A DNA stretch of 64,000 nt from Eggerthellaceae bacterium. GTDB taxonomy: Bacteria > Actinomycetota > Coriobacteriia > Coriobacteriales > Eggerthellaceae. Shown one piece after another: positions 31,376-39,963 of this stretch. The DNA lies in contig JAUNGO010000001.1 in the NCBI GenBank assembly GCA_030524475.1, positions 1-64,000 on the forward strand. The letters are read 5' to 3'. Position 1 is the first letter of the stretch. Each line of letters starts with the position of its first letter. The notes under the pieces were generated by a model, which did not search any database, was not told where the DNA came from, and saw only the letters and a program-made list of their open reading frames with translations. The position numbers and the translations under genes were made by a program.

Positions 31376-31651
31376 CTACGCAAAGCGATACTTCACGCCG
31401 AAGCCGCCCTGCGGATAGCGCCAGCTCAGTCCGCCCGCCTCGCAGGCCGCGATGCACGTGCCGCACTCCAGGCAGGCCAAATGCTCAACTTGGATGGCGT
31501 CCGACCCTTCCTCTTGGCGATACACGCGCGCCGGGCACACCGTGAGGCAGTAGCGCTTTTTGCAGCCTTCGCATACTTGCGCGTCAAGCGCGATGTGACT
31601 TTGCTCGTCGCACACGTACTTATCGAGCCCCAGCTTGCTCTCGATGCTCAT
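31376..31651 (-). CDS. fixX: FixX ferredoxin-like protein
   Basis: A 91-residue ferredoxin-like protein. Cys motifs: CEGCKKRYCLTVCPARVY and HLACLECGTCIAACEAGGLSWRYPQGGFGVKY, the FixX layout. It takes electrons with FixC and passes them on in bifurcating FixABCX complexes. Its ATG overlaps the FixC stop (TGATG). A longer start 8 codons upstream exists but the overlap start is standard. Confidence 0.92.
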   Translation of the reverse strand: MSIESKLGLDKYVCDEQSHIALDAQVCEGCKKRYCLTVCPARVYRQEEGSDAIQVEHLACLECGTCIAACEAGGLSWRYPQGGFGVKYRFA

Positions 31652-32949
31652 CACAGCGACTTCACCGCCTTCCACGCTATGCGCCCCGTCTCGATTAAGC
31701 CCAGGTCAGCGCCCTTCACGGCATCCTTGGCGTAGGCGAGCATGTTCCGCTTCGGCGTGCCGTCCTGGCGATAGACGCACTCGAACAGCCCGCACGCCAA
31801 GTCGACCAAATTGGAGTACACGCGCCCGTCTTTCATGAAGGAGGGGGCACCTCCGTAGGTCTCCATGTCGCGCCCGACGAACGACGCGGCCACAGCCTTG
31901 TCGTACGCGGAAAGCGACGCGGCCGAGAAGTCGCCGGCCTGCTTGGCGGCCAGCGCGCATTCGGCGGCCAACACGCCCGAGGCTGCGGCGAAGTCCATGC
32001 CGCGCACCGTGAATCCGTTGTTGGCGGCAAACCCCGCCGCGTCGCCCACGATCATCCAGCCGGGGCCGGAAAGCGCCTTGGGCACGTTGCGCGCGCCGCC
32101 CTCGGCCACCATGTGGGCGCCGTACTCAACCAGCGTGCCGCCCTCGAGCAAGCGCGCCACCGCGGGGTTTGCCACCATGGCGTCGAGCAGGTCATAGGGA
32201 GTCTTGCCCGACTCGGCCAGATGGTCGATGTGCACCACCAGCCCCACCGACACGCTGTCGCGGTTCGTGTAAAGGAAGCCGCCGCCGGGGATACCCTCGG
32301 TGCACGCACCCATGACGCCGTACGCCACGCCCTCGCCCTCGCGGCAGCAGAAGCGCTCGCTTACCGTTTGCTCGTCGAGCCGATAGAGGTATTTCACCCC
32401 CACGCCCATGTCGTGGATGTCGAATCCCTTTCGCGCGCCGAGCGCCTCGGCCATCTTCGAGTTGATGCCGTCCGCCACGATCACGCAATCGGCGGTCATC
32501 TCGTCGTCGCCCGCGACGACGCCCGTGCAGCGGTCGCCCTCCATGAGCAAGCGGTCGACCAGGATGTCCGTCACCAACGACGCACCCGCCTCCTCCGCCT
32601 GCTCAGCAAGCCACGGGTCGAGCTTCGCGCGCAGCACCGAGCAACCGTTGGGCGGCGCGCCTTCGCCGCCCGCGAAGCCGACGTTGTCGTAGGCGATCGT
32701 GAGGGCGTCGTTCTCGCGCAACATCATGATGTCGTTGCGCGAGATGAGGCGCTCTACGGGGGCTTGATCGGCGAAGTCGGGAATCAAGTCGTGCAGCGTG
32801 CGGCCGTACAGAATGCCGCCCGAGAGGTTTTTCGACCCTGGGTCGGCGCGGTCGACCAACAGCACGTCGGCTCCTTCGCTTGCCAATTTGTAGGCGGCGG
32901 CGCTTCCCGCAATGCCCGCGCCTATCACAATCACGTCGAAATCAGACAC
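31651..32949 (-). CDS. fixC: FixC flavoprotein, ETF:quinone oxidoreductase-like
   Basis: 432 residues. N-terminal FAD fold VIVIGAGIAGSAAAYKLASEGADVLLVDR, then PGSKNLSGGILYGRTL, and a late FAD loop GPGWMIVGDAAGFAANNGFTVRGMDFAAASG. No separate FeS domain is present because FixX supplies it. GTG start with GGAGGTG at about 6 bases. With FixA/FixB it forms an electron-bifurcating unit in fixABCX systems; in gut anaerobes it may feed an acyl-CoA or crotonobetaine-like reductase. Confidence 0.93.
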   Translation of the reverse strand: MSDFDVIVIGAGIAGSAAAYKLASEGADVLLVDRADPGSKNLSGGILYGRTLHDLIPDFADQAPVERLISRNDIMMLRENDALTIAYDNVGFAGGEGAPPNGCSVLRAKLDPWLAEQAEEAGASLVTDILVDRLLMEGDRCTGVVAGDDEMTADCVIVADGINSKMAEALGARKGFDIHDMGVGVKYLYRLDEQTVSERFCCREGEGVAYGVMGACTEGIPGGGFLYTNRDSVSVGLVVHIDHLAESGKTPYDLLDAMVANPAVARLLEGGTLVEYGAHMVAEGGARNVPKALSGPGWMIVGDAAGFAANNGFTVRGMDFAAASGVLAAECALAAKQAGDFSAASLSAYDKAVAASFVGRDMETYGGAPSFMKDGRVYSNLVDLACGLFECVYRQDGTPKRNMLAYAKDAVKGADLGLIETGRIAWKAVKSL

Positions 32950-32961
32950 GCGAGCACCTCC

Positions 32962-33864
32962 CTACGAGGCCAGGGCATCGATCAAAAGCGGGGCAACTTC
33001 GCGGAAATCGCCCACAATGCCGTAGTCCGCCGCCTTGAACATAGCCGCGTCCTTGTCGGCGTTGATCGCCACGACGACCTTCGCGTCGCGAACGCCCACC
33101 GTGTGCTGGACCGACCCCGATATGCCTGCCGCCACGTACAAGTCGGGATGGATGGACAGCCCCGAGATGCCGATGTAGTCGTCAAGCCAGTGGCGCTCCT
33201 CGACAATGCCGCGCGTGCCGCCCAAACCTGCGCCGAGCGCCTCGGCAAGGCGGCGGGCAAGCGTCAGGTCGTCGTCGGATTTGAATCCCATGCCAATGCC
33301 GAGCACACGGTCGGCCTTCGTGATGTCGTCGCCCGTGCGCTCAATAGGCTTCTCGTCGACGATCCGCCAACCCGCAGGCGAGCCGATGGCAAGTGCCTCG
33401 ACGGGCGCAGACGCACCGTTTTCGCTCAACGCGTCGAACACGCCGGGACAAACCGTGGCGACGGCGAAGCCGCCCATGCGCTCCTCGCGCACGGCCGCGC
33501 CGCCGAACAGCAAGCGCTCAATGCTCCAGCCGCCGTCCTTCGCCGACAGTTTGGTCGCGTCGGTGTCCATCGGGGCGTCGGCATAGCCGGCAACCAGCGC
33601 CGCAAGCGTCTGCCCGCGCACCGAGTTCGCGGCCATAAGCCCCGCGAACCCGCCTTCGAGCGCATAGCGCGCAAGCGCTTCGGCGGCCTGCTCGACCGTG
33701 TCTACGCCTTCGAGAGCCAGCACCTTTTGCACGCCCGTTTTCGAGGCGTCGTCGGCGTCGCCAGGCAGCGCCACGGCTACAGCGTCGGCGTCGACAGAAC
33801 GCGCCGCGGCGGCAAGCTCCGCCACCTGCTGGGCGGTTTCCCCATACACAAGCACCTGGGACAT
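32962..33864 (-). CDS. fixB: FixB, electron transfer flavoprotein alpha subunit
   Basis: 300 residues, EtfA family. Variable N-terminus (VLVYGETAQQVAELAAA), then the conserved C-terminal FAD site AGLGGTRGIVEERHW, IGISGLSIHPDLYVAAGISGSVQHTVGVRDAKVVVAINADKDAAMFKAADYGIVGDFREVAPLLIDAL. It starts within the FixA stop (TAATG). It forms a heterodimer with FixA. Confidence 0.93.
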   Translation of the reverse strand: MSQVLVYGETAQQVAELAAAARSVDADAVAVALPGDADDASKTGVQKVLALEGVDTVEQAAEALARYALEGGFAGLMAANSVRGQTLAALVAGYADAPMDTDATKLSAKDGGWSIERLLFGGAAVREERMGGFAVATVCPGVFDALSENGASAPVEALAIGSPAGWRIVDEKPIERTGDDITKADRVLGIGMGFKSDDDLTLARRLAEALGAGLGGTRGIVEERHWLDDYIGISGLSIHPDLYVAAGISGSVQHTVGVRDAKVVVAINADKDAAMFKAADYGIVGDFREVAPLLIDALAS

Positions 33865-34637
33865 TACAGCACCCCCTCCTTCTTGAGCGCCGTCACAAGC
33901 GCAGCAACGTTTTCCTGGGCAGACGGCGCGTCGAGCATCTCGCGCTTACGCTCAACCACATAGCCGCGCAGAGCACCCGCCTCGACGCCCGGCGAGGCAT
34001 CGGCCTCGACGTCAGCAAGCGACCAGGTGGTTTGGGGCTTCTTCTTCGCCGACAGAATGTCTTTCATGCCAGGCGTGGGCACTTCGGTGAACTCGGGCAA
34101 AACGGCGATTACGCACGGCGTCTCCACGCGCACCGTGCGCAGGCAGTCCTCAAGCTTTTGCACGACGAGAAGCGCCGCGCCGCCCTCCTCCGCCTCAGCC
34201 GACACGGCTGCGGGCACGTAGCCCCACCCGAGCGCCGCCGCGATACGCGCGCCCGTTTGACGCTGATACACGTCGGAAGACCCGTCGGCGCACACCACCA
34301 CGGCAGCGTCCCCCATCGTGCGCAGCGCCGCCGCGAGCACGCGTCCCGTCGCGCGGGCATCGGCAGCCGCCGCGCCTTCGTCGATCACGGCAAACGCCTC
34401 CTCAGGGCCGCGCGACAGCGCGTCTTTCAGGGATTTTTCCGCCGCCGCGTCGCCGAACGTCAAGCATGCAGAGCCGGCGCCGATCTCCTTCGCCAGCTTG
34501 GAGCCCGCCACGATGGCGCAACGGTCGTAGTCGCTGATCTTGCGCGACGCGTTGTCGGTCGACACGCTCGAGTCGGGATTCACCACCACGTCCTGCTCGT
34601 CAACGACGTATTTGTAACAAGAAACAACACGGCTCAT
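33864..34637 (-). CDS. fixA: FixA, electron transfer flavoprotein beta subunit
   Basis: 257 residues, EtfB family, starting VVSCYKYVVDEQDVVVNPDSSVSTDNASRKISDYDRCAIVAGSKLAKEIGA and containing GWGYVPAAVSAEA and ETPCVIAVLPEFTEVPTPGMKDILSAKKK, the family signature region. The conserved N-terminal lysine/asparagine nucleotide positions are present. It is the first fix gene, 73 bases after the acyl-CoA dehydrogenase, with a GC-rich hairpin in between. AGGAA is at 9 bases. Confidence 0.92.
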   Translation of the reverse strand: MSRVVSCYKYVVDEQDVVVNPDSSVSTDNASRKISDYDRCAIVAGSKLAKEIGAGSACLTFGDAAAEKSLKDALSRGPEEAFAVIDEGAAAADARATGRVLAAALRTMGDAAVVVCADGSSDVYQRQTGARIAAALGWGYVPAAVSAEAEEGGAALLVVQKLEDCLRTVRVETPCVIAVLPEFTEVPTPGMKDILSAKKKPQTTWSLADVEADASPGVEAGALRGYVVERKREMLDAPSAQENVAALVTALKKEGVL

Positions 34638-34658
34638 AAGAGCGGTTCCTCTCTTTCC

Positions 34659-34693
34659 GTCGGGCCGGGCGGTATGGCAGCGCCCAGCCCGAC
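34659..34693 (-). other. Intercistronic hairpin between acyl-CoA dehydrogenase and fixA
   Basis: GTCGGGC / GCCCGAC form a stem with a GGGC/GCCC inner helix, without a U-tract. It may set the ratio of dehydrogenase to Fix proteins by protecting the upstream mRNA. Confidence 0.4.
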
Positions 34694-34710
34694 CTATACG
34701 TTTTTCGGGA

Positions 34711-35874
34711 TTAGAAAAGCTTCATGACCGACGCGGCAAGCGCGATGAAGTCCAGATGGTTGGACGTCGGGCCCTCGCCGATGGAGCAGGCGCGCACGTC
34801 GCGCCAGTAGCGATGGATGTCCATGTCGTTCATGTAGCCGTGCCCGCCATGCAGCTGAATGGCAACGTCGCACGCGTCCTGCGCCATCTTCGGCAGCTGA
34901 ACCTTCACCGTGCTCGCCAAAAAGCCGGCAGGCGTACCCGGCACCGGAGTGTTTCCAGCGTCGACGAACTTCGTCGTTTGGTACACGAGTGCGACGGCCT
35001 GCTCGATGTTGGCGGCCATGCGCGCGATGTCCCACGCAACCGCCTGGTGCTCGATAAGTTTTTGACCCGCGGTTTCGCGCGTTGTCACATATTCGTAGGT
35101 CTTGCTGTAAACGGCCGAGGCAACGCCGATGCACATGGCGCCGATGCCGATGCAGCTCTCCAGCACGCCGGAGATGGACTCGTCGAGGGCGGCATCGATC
35201 TCGCCCAACAGGTTGTCGGCGGGGATGCGCACGTTCGTGAAGTTGACCGTGCCCGTGCCGGAGCCGTGCCAGCCAAGCTTTTCTTCGATGTTGCCGATCT
35301 CGAGGCCCGGCGTGTCGCGGTCGACGATGAACAGCGTGGGCACCGAGGCGCCGTTGGCGTTCGCGTACACAACGAACGTGTCGGTGAAGGGCGCGTTGGT
35401 GATGAAGATCTTCTGGCCGTTGATAACCCACTCGTCGCCGTCCTTCACGGCCTTCGTGATGTGGTTCATGCAGTTGCCCGTGTTGCCGACCGCCTCGCCC
35501 GCGCACGCCGCGCCTACGATCTCGCCCGCGCATGCACGCGGCAGGTACTTCTGCTTCTGCTCCTCGGTGCCATACTGCAGAATAGGCAGGTAGCACAGCG
35601 TCATCGACGCGTCGAGGCAAATGGCAAATGTTTGCGACACGCGGGAAACTTCCTCAAGCACCAGCGCAAACTCGGTGAGGCCCAAGCCCGCTCCACCGTA
35701 TTCCTCGGGGAACATGATGCCCGTGAATCCCAGCTCACCGGCACGACGCATCAACTCGACGGGAAACTCGTTCGTTTCCTCCATCCACGCCACCTTCGGC
35801 GCAATCTCATTCTCGGCGAACTCGCGAGCGGCGTTGCGGATAAGCTCTTGCTCTTCGGTCAGTCCGTGCAGCAT
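34711..35874 (-). CDS. Acyl-CoA dehydrogenase, electron partner of FixABCX
   Basis: 387 residues. Full family order: LTEEQELIRNAAREFAENEIAPKVAWMEET, GFTGIMFPEEYGGAGLG, AGEAVGNTG, DEWVINGQKIFITNAPFTDTFVVYA, and ALVYQTTKFVDAG. The catalytic Glu is likely in FIALAASVMK... or in the SIGEGPTSNHLDF turn. Head of the operon with FixABCX, as CaiA and related dehydrogenases/reductases are. Under anaerobic conditions it may reduce an enoyl-CoA such as crotonobetainyl-CoA, but no CaiB/CaiC partner is in the window. AAGG before the ATG. Confidence 0.9.
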   Translation of the reverse strand: MLHGLTEEQELIRNAAREFAENEIAPKVAWMEETNEFPVELMRRAGELGFTGIMFPEEYGGAGLGLTEFALVLEEVSRVSQTFAICLDASMTLCYLPILQYGTEEQKQKYLPRACAGEIVGAACAGEAVGNTGNCMNHITKAVKDGDEWVINGQKIFITNAPFTDTFVVYANANGASVPTLFIVDRDTPGLEIGNIEEKLGWHGSGTGTVNFTNVRIPADNLLGEIDAALDESISGVLESCIGIGAMCIGVASAVYSKTYEYVTTRETAGQKLIEHQAVAWDIARMAANIEQAVALVYQTTKFVDAGNTPVPGTPAGFLASTVKVQLPKMAQDACDVAIQLHGGHGYMNDMDIHRYWRDVRACSIGEGPTSNHLDFIALAASVMKLF

Positions 35875-36077
35875 GCGTTACCTTCCTTCCATTCATCAGG
35901 TACATCGACGCCATTGCCGATACATCTGAGTATGAAAGGCACCTGCAGGTCCAACCGTGCCACCGCTGTCCCTTAAGTGCCACATCGGCGGACGGGCGCC
36001 TCCTTCGCCAGCCTTCGCCAGCTCACCTGTCCAGCGGCTTAGCCTCCGTTCGTTACCCAACTCTTTCCATGTGGGGG

Positions 36078-36106
36078 TTGCGCGCGGCGGGGGGCTTGCC
36101 TACAAT
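36078..36106 (+). promoter_or_regulatory. Promoter of the FMN riboswitch/ribU transcript
   Basis: TTGCGC and TACAAT are exactly 17 bases apart; the start near 36113 lies just before the riboswitch. The stretch 35875-36077 shows nothing recognisable. Confidence 0.65.
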
Positions 36107-36121
36107 GCGCGGTATGGATTC

Positions 36122-36362
36122 TGTTTCAGGGCGGGGTGAGATTCCCCACTGGCGGTAACCGACCCGGCGGCGCAACGCAACAACGTTCGCGCGGCAACGT
36201 GGCACGAAGCAACGTCAACCACGCAGCCGCACGGCGAGCGCAACGCGCGGCGGGGCGGAAGTCCGCGAGCCAAAGCGTGCGGCGGCGCACAACGCAACGC
36301 AGCACGCAGGTTGACTCCGGTGAAACTCCGGGACCAACGGTACAGTCCGGATGGAAGAGGCA
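36122..36362 (+). promoter_or_regulatory. FMN riboswitch (RFN element) with an expanded variable region
   Basis: Conserved RFN blocks are present: TTCAGGGCGGGGTGAGATTC, CCCACTGGCGGTAA, GTCCGCGAGC, GACTCCGGTGAAACTCCGGG and ACGGTACAGTCCGGATGGAA. Between the first and third blocks lies about 90 bases of GC-rich sequence made of degenerate AACGCAAC/GCAACG repeats, so the element is about 240 rather than 130-150 bases. It is followed by an intrinsic terminator and ribU, so high FMN should stop transcription of the riboflavin importer. Confidence 0.95.
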
Positions 36363-36455
36363 GAGTTCGCACGACATGGTGCCCCGCGCGGCACGGCCGT
36401 TGGCATTCCCGCCAACTCAACCCGTGCACGCAGCGCAGGCAACTTCGATCATGCG

Positions 36456-36492
36456 ACAAGCCCGTGGAATTCATGCGGGCTTGTTTTCTTTG
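36456..36492 (+). terminator. Riboswitch-controlled intrinsic terminator
   Basis: ACAAGCCCG / CGGGCTTGT with a TTTTCTTT tail, about 95 bases after the aptamer and 55 before ribU. It would be the FMN-dependent off-switch. Confidence 0.88.
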
Positions 36493-36546
36493 TGCGAGGG
36501 AGAAGGCAAACTCAAACGAAACCCCCTCGCAGGAAGAAGGTTCGCC

Positions 36547-37146
36547 ATGAGCACTTCGCACGTATCGCAGCAAAAACCCGGCCAATTCGCCAACACCAAC
36601 GCATGGAGCACGCGCCAGCTCGTCACGATGGCGCTCATGTGCGCCATCGGCGCGCTGTTCTCGTTCGTGCAGATTCCGCTTCTGCCGATGGCGCCGTTTC
36701 TGACCTACGATCCCTCGCTCGTGCCCGCGCTCGTGTGCGGCTTCGCGTTCGGCCCGGGCGCCGGCATCGCGGTCGGCTCGATTGCGGCGGTCATCCACGG
36801 CCTCATGCTCGGCGAGTGGGTGGGTTCGCTCATGAACATCATCATCACCATCTGCTTCGTCGGTCCCGCGTCGCTCATCTACAAACGTAAGCACACCATG
36901 AAAGGCGCCCTGATCAGCCTCGTTGTTGCCACCGTGTGCGCCACCCTCGGCGCCATCGTGGCGAACCTGACCGTGGGCGTGCTGTTCTGGTACGGCAGCT
37001 TCGACGTGATTTTGCCGATGATGTTGCCCGCCGTCATCCCGTTCAACCTGATCAAAAGCGCGCTGAACGCCGCGCTCACGCTGCTGGTGTACAAAGCGGT
37101 GTCGAACTTGATCACGCCGAAGAAAGACCAGGTGAAGGGGCGCTAG
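36547..37146 (+). CDS. ribU: RibU, riboflavin S-component of an ECF transporter
   Basis: 199 residues, about six membrane helices after a soluble N-terminus. Family features: STRQLVTMALMCAIGALFSFVQIPL, APFLTYDPSLVPALVCGFAFGPGAGIAVGSIAAVIHGLMLGEWVGSLMNII and FWYGSFDVILPMMLPAVIPFNLIKSALNAALTLLVYKAV. S-components capture the vitamin and couple to EcfAA'T. The FMN riboswitch upstream fixes the substrate as riboflavin or a close flavin. GAAGG at about 6 bases. The ECF module genes follow at once, a dedicated (group I) layout. Confidence 0.92.
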   Translation: MSTSHVSQQKPGQFANTNAWSTRQLVTMALMCAIGALFSFVQIPLLPMAPFLTYDPSLVPALVCGFAFGPGAGIAVGSIAAVIHGLMLGEWVGSLMNIIITICFVGPASLIYKRKHTMKGALISLVVATVCATLGAIVANLTVGVLFWYGSFDVILPMMLPAVIPFNLIKSALNAALTLLVYKAVSNLITPKKDQVKGR

Positions 37147-37226
37147 AAGCGCACGCTGCGTCGCGGCGCCCCATCCCGTGCAGCAAACAGAAAGTAACCA
37201 CGCAGTCAATAGGAAGTCCATTCGCC

Positions 37227-39107
37227 ATGATCGACATCGAGCACATACGCTTCACCTACGACGGGCAGCGCTTCGCCCTGAACGACGTGAGCGCGCACGT
37301 GGGCGCGGGCGAGTTCGTCTGCGTCTTGGGCGGCAACGGCAGCGGGAAGTCGACGCTGGCGAAGCACGTGAACGCCCTGCTGCTGCCCGACGAGGGGCGC
37401 GTCACCGTAGACGGACTTGACACCGCGCAAGCCGAAAACCTGTATTTGATCAGGTCGAACGCGGGCATGGTGTTCCAGAACCCCGACGATCAGCTGGTGG
37501 CGTCGCTCGTGGAGGACGACGTGGCGTTCGGGCCCGAGAACCTGGGGCTGCCCTCGCCCGAGATTGCCGCGCGCGTGTACCGCGCCCTGCGCGAAGTGGG
37601 ATTAGTGGGCTTCGAGCGCCACGAGACGCACGCGCTTTCCGGCGGGCAGAAGCAGCGCGTGGCCATCGCCGGCGTGTTGGCCATGCAGCCGAAGGTGCTG
37701 GTGCTCGACGAGGCGTCGGCGATGCTCGACCCACGCGGGCGCGCCGGCCTTATGCGCGTGTGCCGCGAATTGAACGAGCAAGGCATGACCATCGTCATGA
37801 TCACGCATTTCATGGAGGAAGCCGCGCTGGCCGACCGCGTGATCGTGCTCGACGGCGGGCGCGTGGCGCTTTCCGGCACGCCGGAAGAGGTGCTCACCCG
37901 CGCCGACGTGCTGGCGCCGCTCAACCTGGAGGTGCCGTTCGCGTGCAAGCTGTCGCGCGCGTTGGAGGCACGCGGAGTGGACGTGCCTGTGTGCGTGTCG
38001 GAGGACGCGCTGGTGGAGGAGCTGGGGAAGCAAGCGGTGGCGTGCGGCGTGCGCGAGGGCGCGAGTGTCGACGCGGGCGCGGACGAGCAAGCCGCCCCTC
38101 CTTCCGTCGAGCAACCCGTCGTCATCTCCTTCCGCAACGTGAGCTACACCTACGACGCGCCGCTTGCCAAACAGCAGAAGAAACGCGCGAAGAAGGACCG
38201 CAAGACAGCAAGCGCGGCAAATGCTTGCGACGCCGCCTCCGCAACCGACGCCGCCCCAACCCCCAACCCCGACGCGCCCAAGTGGGGCAACAGCCCCGAC
38301 GCCGCGTGGGCGCTGCGCGACGTGACGCTCGACGTGCGCGAGGGCGAGTTCCTCGGAATCGCCGGACACACGGGGTCGGGCAAAAGCACGCTCATCCAGC
38401 ACATGAACGGCATTCTACAGCCGAGCGCCGGGCGCGTGGAGGTGTGCGGCGCCGACGTGTCCGACAAACGCGCCGCCACCGCCGTGCGCGCGAAGGTGGG
38501 CGTAGTGTTCCAATACCCCGAGCACCAGCTGTTCGCCGACACCGTGTACAACGACGTAGCGTTCGGGCCGCGCAACCTGGGACTCATGTTCGAGGAGGTG
38601 GACGCCCGCGTGCACGAGGCGCTCACCCGCGTGGGGCTTGACGCCGACGAGCTGGCGGCAAAAAGCCCGTTCGAGCTTTCGGGCGGGCAACAGCGCCGCG
38701 TGGCGTTCGCGGGCGTGCTGGCCATGCGCCCGCAGATCCTCGTGCTCGACGAGCCGGTGGCGGGGCTCGACCCCGCCGCGCGCCGCGACTTCCTCAACCT
38801 GATTCGCGGTCTGCACGAACAAGGGCTCACCGTGGTGATGGTGTCGCATTGCATGGACGACCTCGCGGCGCTGTGCGACCGCATCGCCGTGATGAAGGAG
38901 GGCACGCTTTTGCGCGAGGGCGCGCCGCGCGAGGTGTTTCTGCACGAGGACGTGCTGCGCGCCGTGGGACTTGGCGTTCCCGCAGCTCAGCACGTGGCGA
39001 ACCGTCTGCGTGCGGAAGGTTTGCCGCTTGACGACGGGGTTCTCTACGGCGAGGAAACGCTCGCGAACGCCGTGGCGCACGCGCTCGCCCCGAAGGAGGC
39101 GCAGTAA
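37227..39107 (+). CDS. Fused ECF energy-coupling ATPase (EcfA-EcfA' in one chain)
   Basis: 626 residues with two complete ABC ATPase domains. Domain 1: LGGNGSGKSTLAKHVNALL, GMVFQNPDDQLVASLVEDDVAFG, HALSGGQKQRVAIAGVLAM, VLVLDEASAMLDP. Domain 2: IAGHTGSGKSTLIQHMNGIL, GVVFQYPEHQLFADTVYNDVAFG, FELSGGQQRRVAFAGVLAM, ILVLDEPVAGLDP. Both have the ECF-type Q-loop acidic residues (DDQ, EHQ). A ~110-residue linker with a low-complexity Lys/Ala part separates them. In most organisms these are two proteins. Domain 1 has Ser in place of the usual Pro after DEA, a small deviation. GGAAG lies 11 bases ahead of the ATG. Confidence 0.92.
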   Translation: MIDIEHIRFTYDGQRFALNDVSAHVGAGEFVCVLGGNGSGKSTLAKHVNALLLPDEGRVTVDGLDTAQAENLYLIRSNAGMVFQNPDDQLVASLVEDDVAFGPENLGLPSPEIAARVYRALREVGLVGFERHETHALSGGQKQRVAIAGVLAMQPKVLVLDEASAMLDPRGRAGLMRVCRELNEQGMTIVMITHFMEEAALADRVIVLDGGRVALSGTPEEVLTRADVLAPLNLEVPFACKLSRALEARGVDVPVCVSEDALVEELGKQAVACGVREGASVDAGADEQAAPPSVEQPVVISFRNVSYTYDAPLAKQQKKRAKKDRKTASAANACDAASATDAAPTPNPDAPKWGNSPDAAWALRDVTLDVREGEFLGIAGHTGSGKSTLIQHMNGILQPSAGRVEVCGADVSDKRAATAVRAKVGVVFQYPEHQLFADTVYNDVAFGPRNLGLMFEEVDARVHEALTRVGLDADELAAKSPFELSGGQQRRVAFAGVLAMRPQILVLDEPVAGLDPAARRDFLNLIRGLHEQGLTVVMVSHCMDDLAALCDRIAVMKEGTLLREGAPREVFLHEDVLRAVGLGVPAAQHVANRLRAEGLPLDDGVLYGEETLANAVAHALAPKEAQ

Positions 39108-39904
39108 TGGCATCGTCGTTCTCTTTCGGCAGCTATTTTCCCGGGGAAAGCCCGCTGCACCGTCTGGACGCGCGCACCAAGCTTTTGTGCGGCGTCGCGT
39201 TCATCGTGGTGCTGCTTGCCAGCAAGAGTCCCGCGCAGCTGGGCCTCGTGGCGCTTTTCACCGTTGCGCTCTATGCGATCGGGCGCATTCCCCCTGTTAA
39301 GGCGGCGAAATCGCTGGCGCCCTTGATGGCCATCGTCGTTATCGTGGCGCTGCTCAACCTGTTCGTGCAGCAAGGCGGCGCGGTGCTCGCCCAGCTGGGG
39401 CCGCTGCGCATCAGCGAGGGCGGCGTGGCGGCGTGCGCGTTTATGGCGTGCCGCCTGACGCTCATGATGCTGGGGATGAGCCTGATCACGCTGACCACCA
39501 TGACGCTCGACCTCACCGAGGCGGTGGAGAAGCTGCTCGCCCCCCTCGCGAGGGTCGGGCTGCCCGCGCACGAGCTGGGCATGATCATGGGCATCGCGCT
39601 GCGGTTCATGCCGCAGTTCGCCTTCGAACTCACCAGCATCTACCGCGCGCAGATAAGCCGCGGCGCGGCGCTGGAGGCCAGCCCCGTGAAGGGGGTGCGC
39701 ATGGTCAACTCGATCATCGTGCCGCTGTTCACCAGCGCGTTTCGCCACGCGGAAACGCTATCGGCGGCCATGGACGCGCGCTGCTACCACGGCGGCGCAG
39801 GGCGCACGCGCTTGCATCCGCTGCACTTCGCCGCCCGCGACGCCGTGGCCGCCGGGGTTATGGCAGCGCTCGCCGCGGCGCTGTTCGCCCTCGGCATCAT
39901 GTAG
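39107..39904 (+). CDS. ecfT: EcfT, ECF transporter transmembrane coupling protein
   Basis: 265 residues, starting on the EcfA stop (TAATG). Family signatures: SPLHRLDARTKLLCGVAFIVVLLA, TLTTMTLDLTEAVEKLLAPLARVGLPAHELGMIMGIALRFMPQFAFELTSIYRAQISRG (coupling helices, with the Ala-Arg-Gly-type motif as AQISRG) and AETLSAAMDARCY. It links the fused ATPases to RibU. It completes the ribU-ecfAA'-ecfT operon. Confidence 0.92.
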   Translation: MASSFSFGSYFPGESPLHRLDARTKLLCGVAFIVVLLASKSPAQLGLVALFTVALYAIGRIPPVKAAKSLAPLMAIVVIVALLNLFVQQGGAVLAQLGPLRISEGGVAACAFMACRLTLMMLGMSLITLTTMTLDLTEAVEKLLAPLARVGLPAHELGMIMGIALRFMPQFAFELTSIYRAQISRGAALEASPVKGVRMVNSIIVPLFTSAFRHAETLSAAMDARCYHGGAGRTRLHPLHFAARDAVAAGVMAALAAALFALGIM

Positions 39905-39908
39905 CCGT

Positions 39909-39931
39909 GGAATTGGGACGTTCCAAATTCC
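39909..39931. repeat. Short palindrome, family B
   Basis: GGAATTGGGACGTTCCAAATTCC, an inverted repeat with GGAATT/AATTCC ends. The same core GGGACGTTCC is at 17193 and 42154. It lies between ecfT and the flavin-binding gene. Confidence 0.75.
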
Positions 39932-39963
39932 ACCCAATTCCACAAGCAGAAAGGAAACCCATC

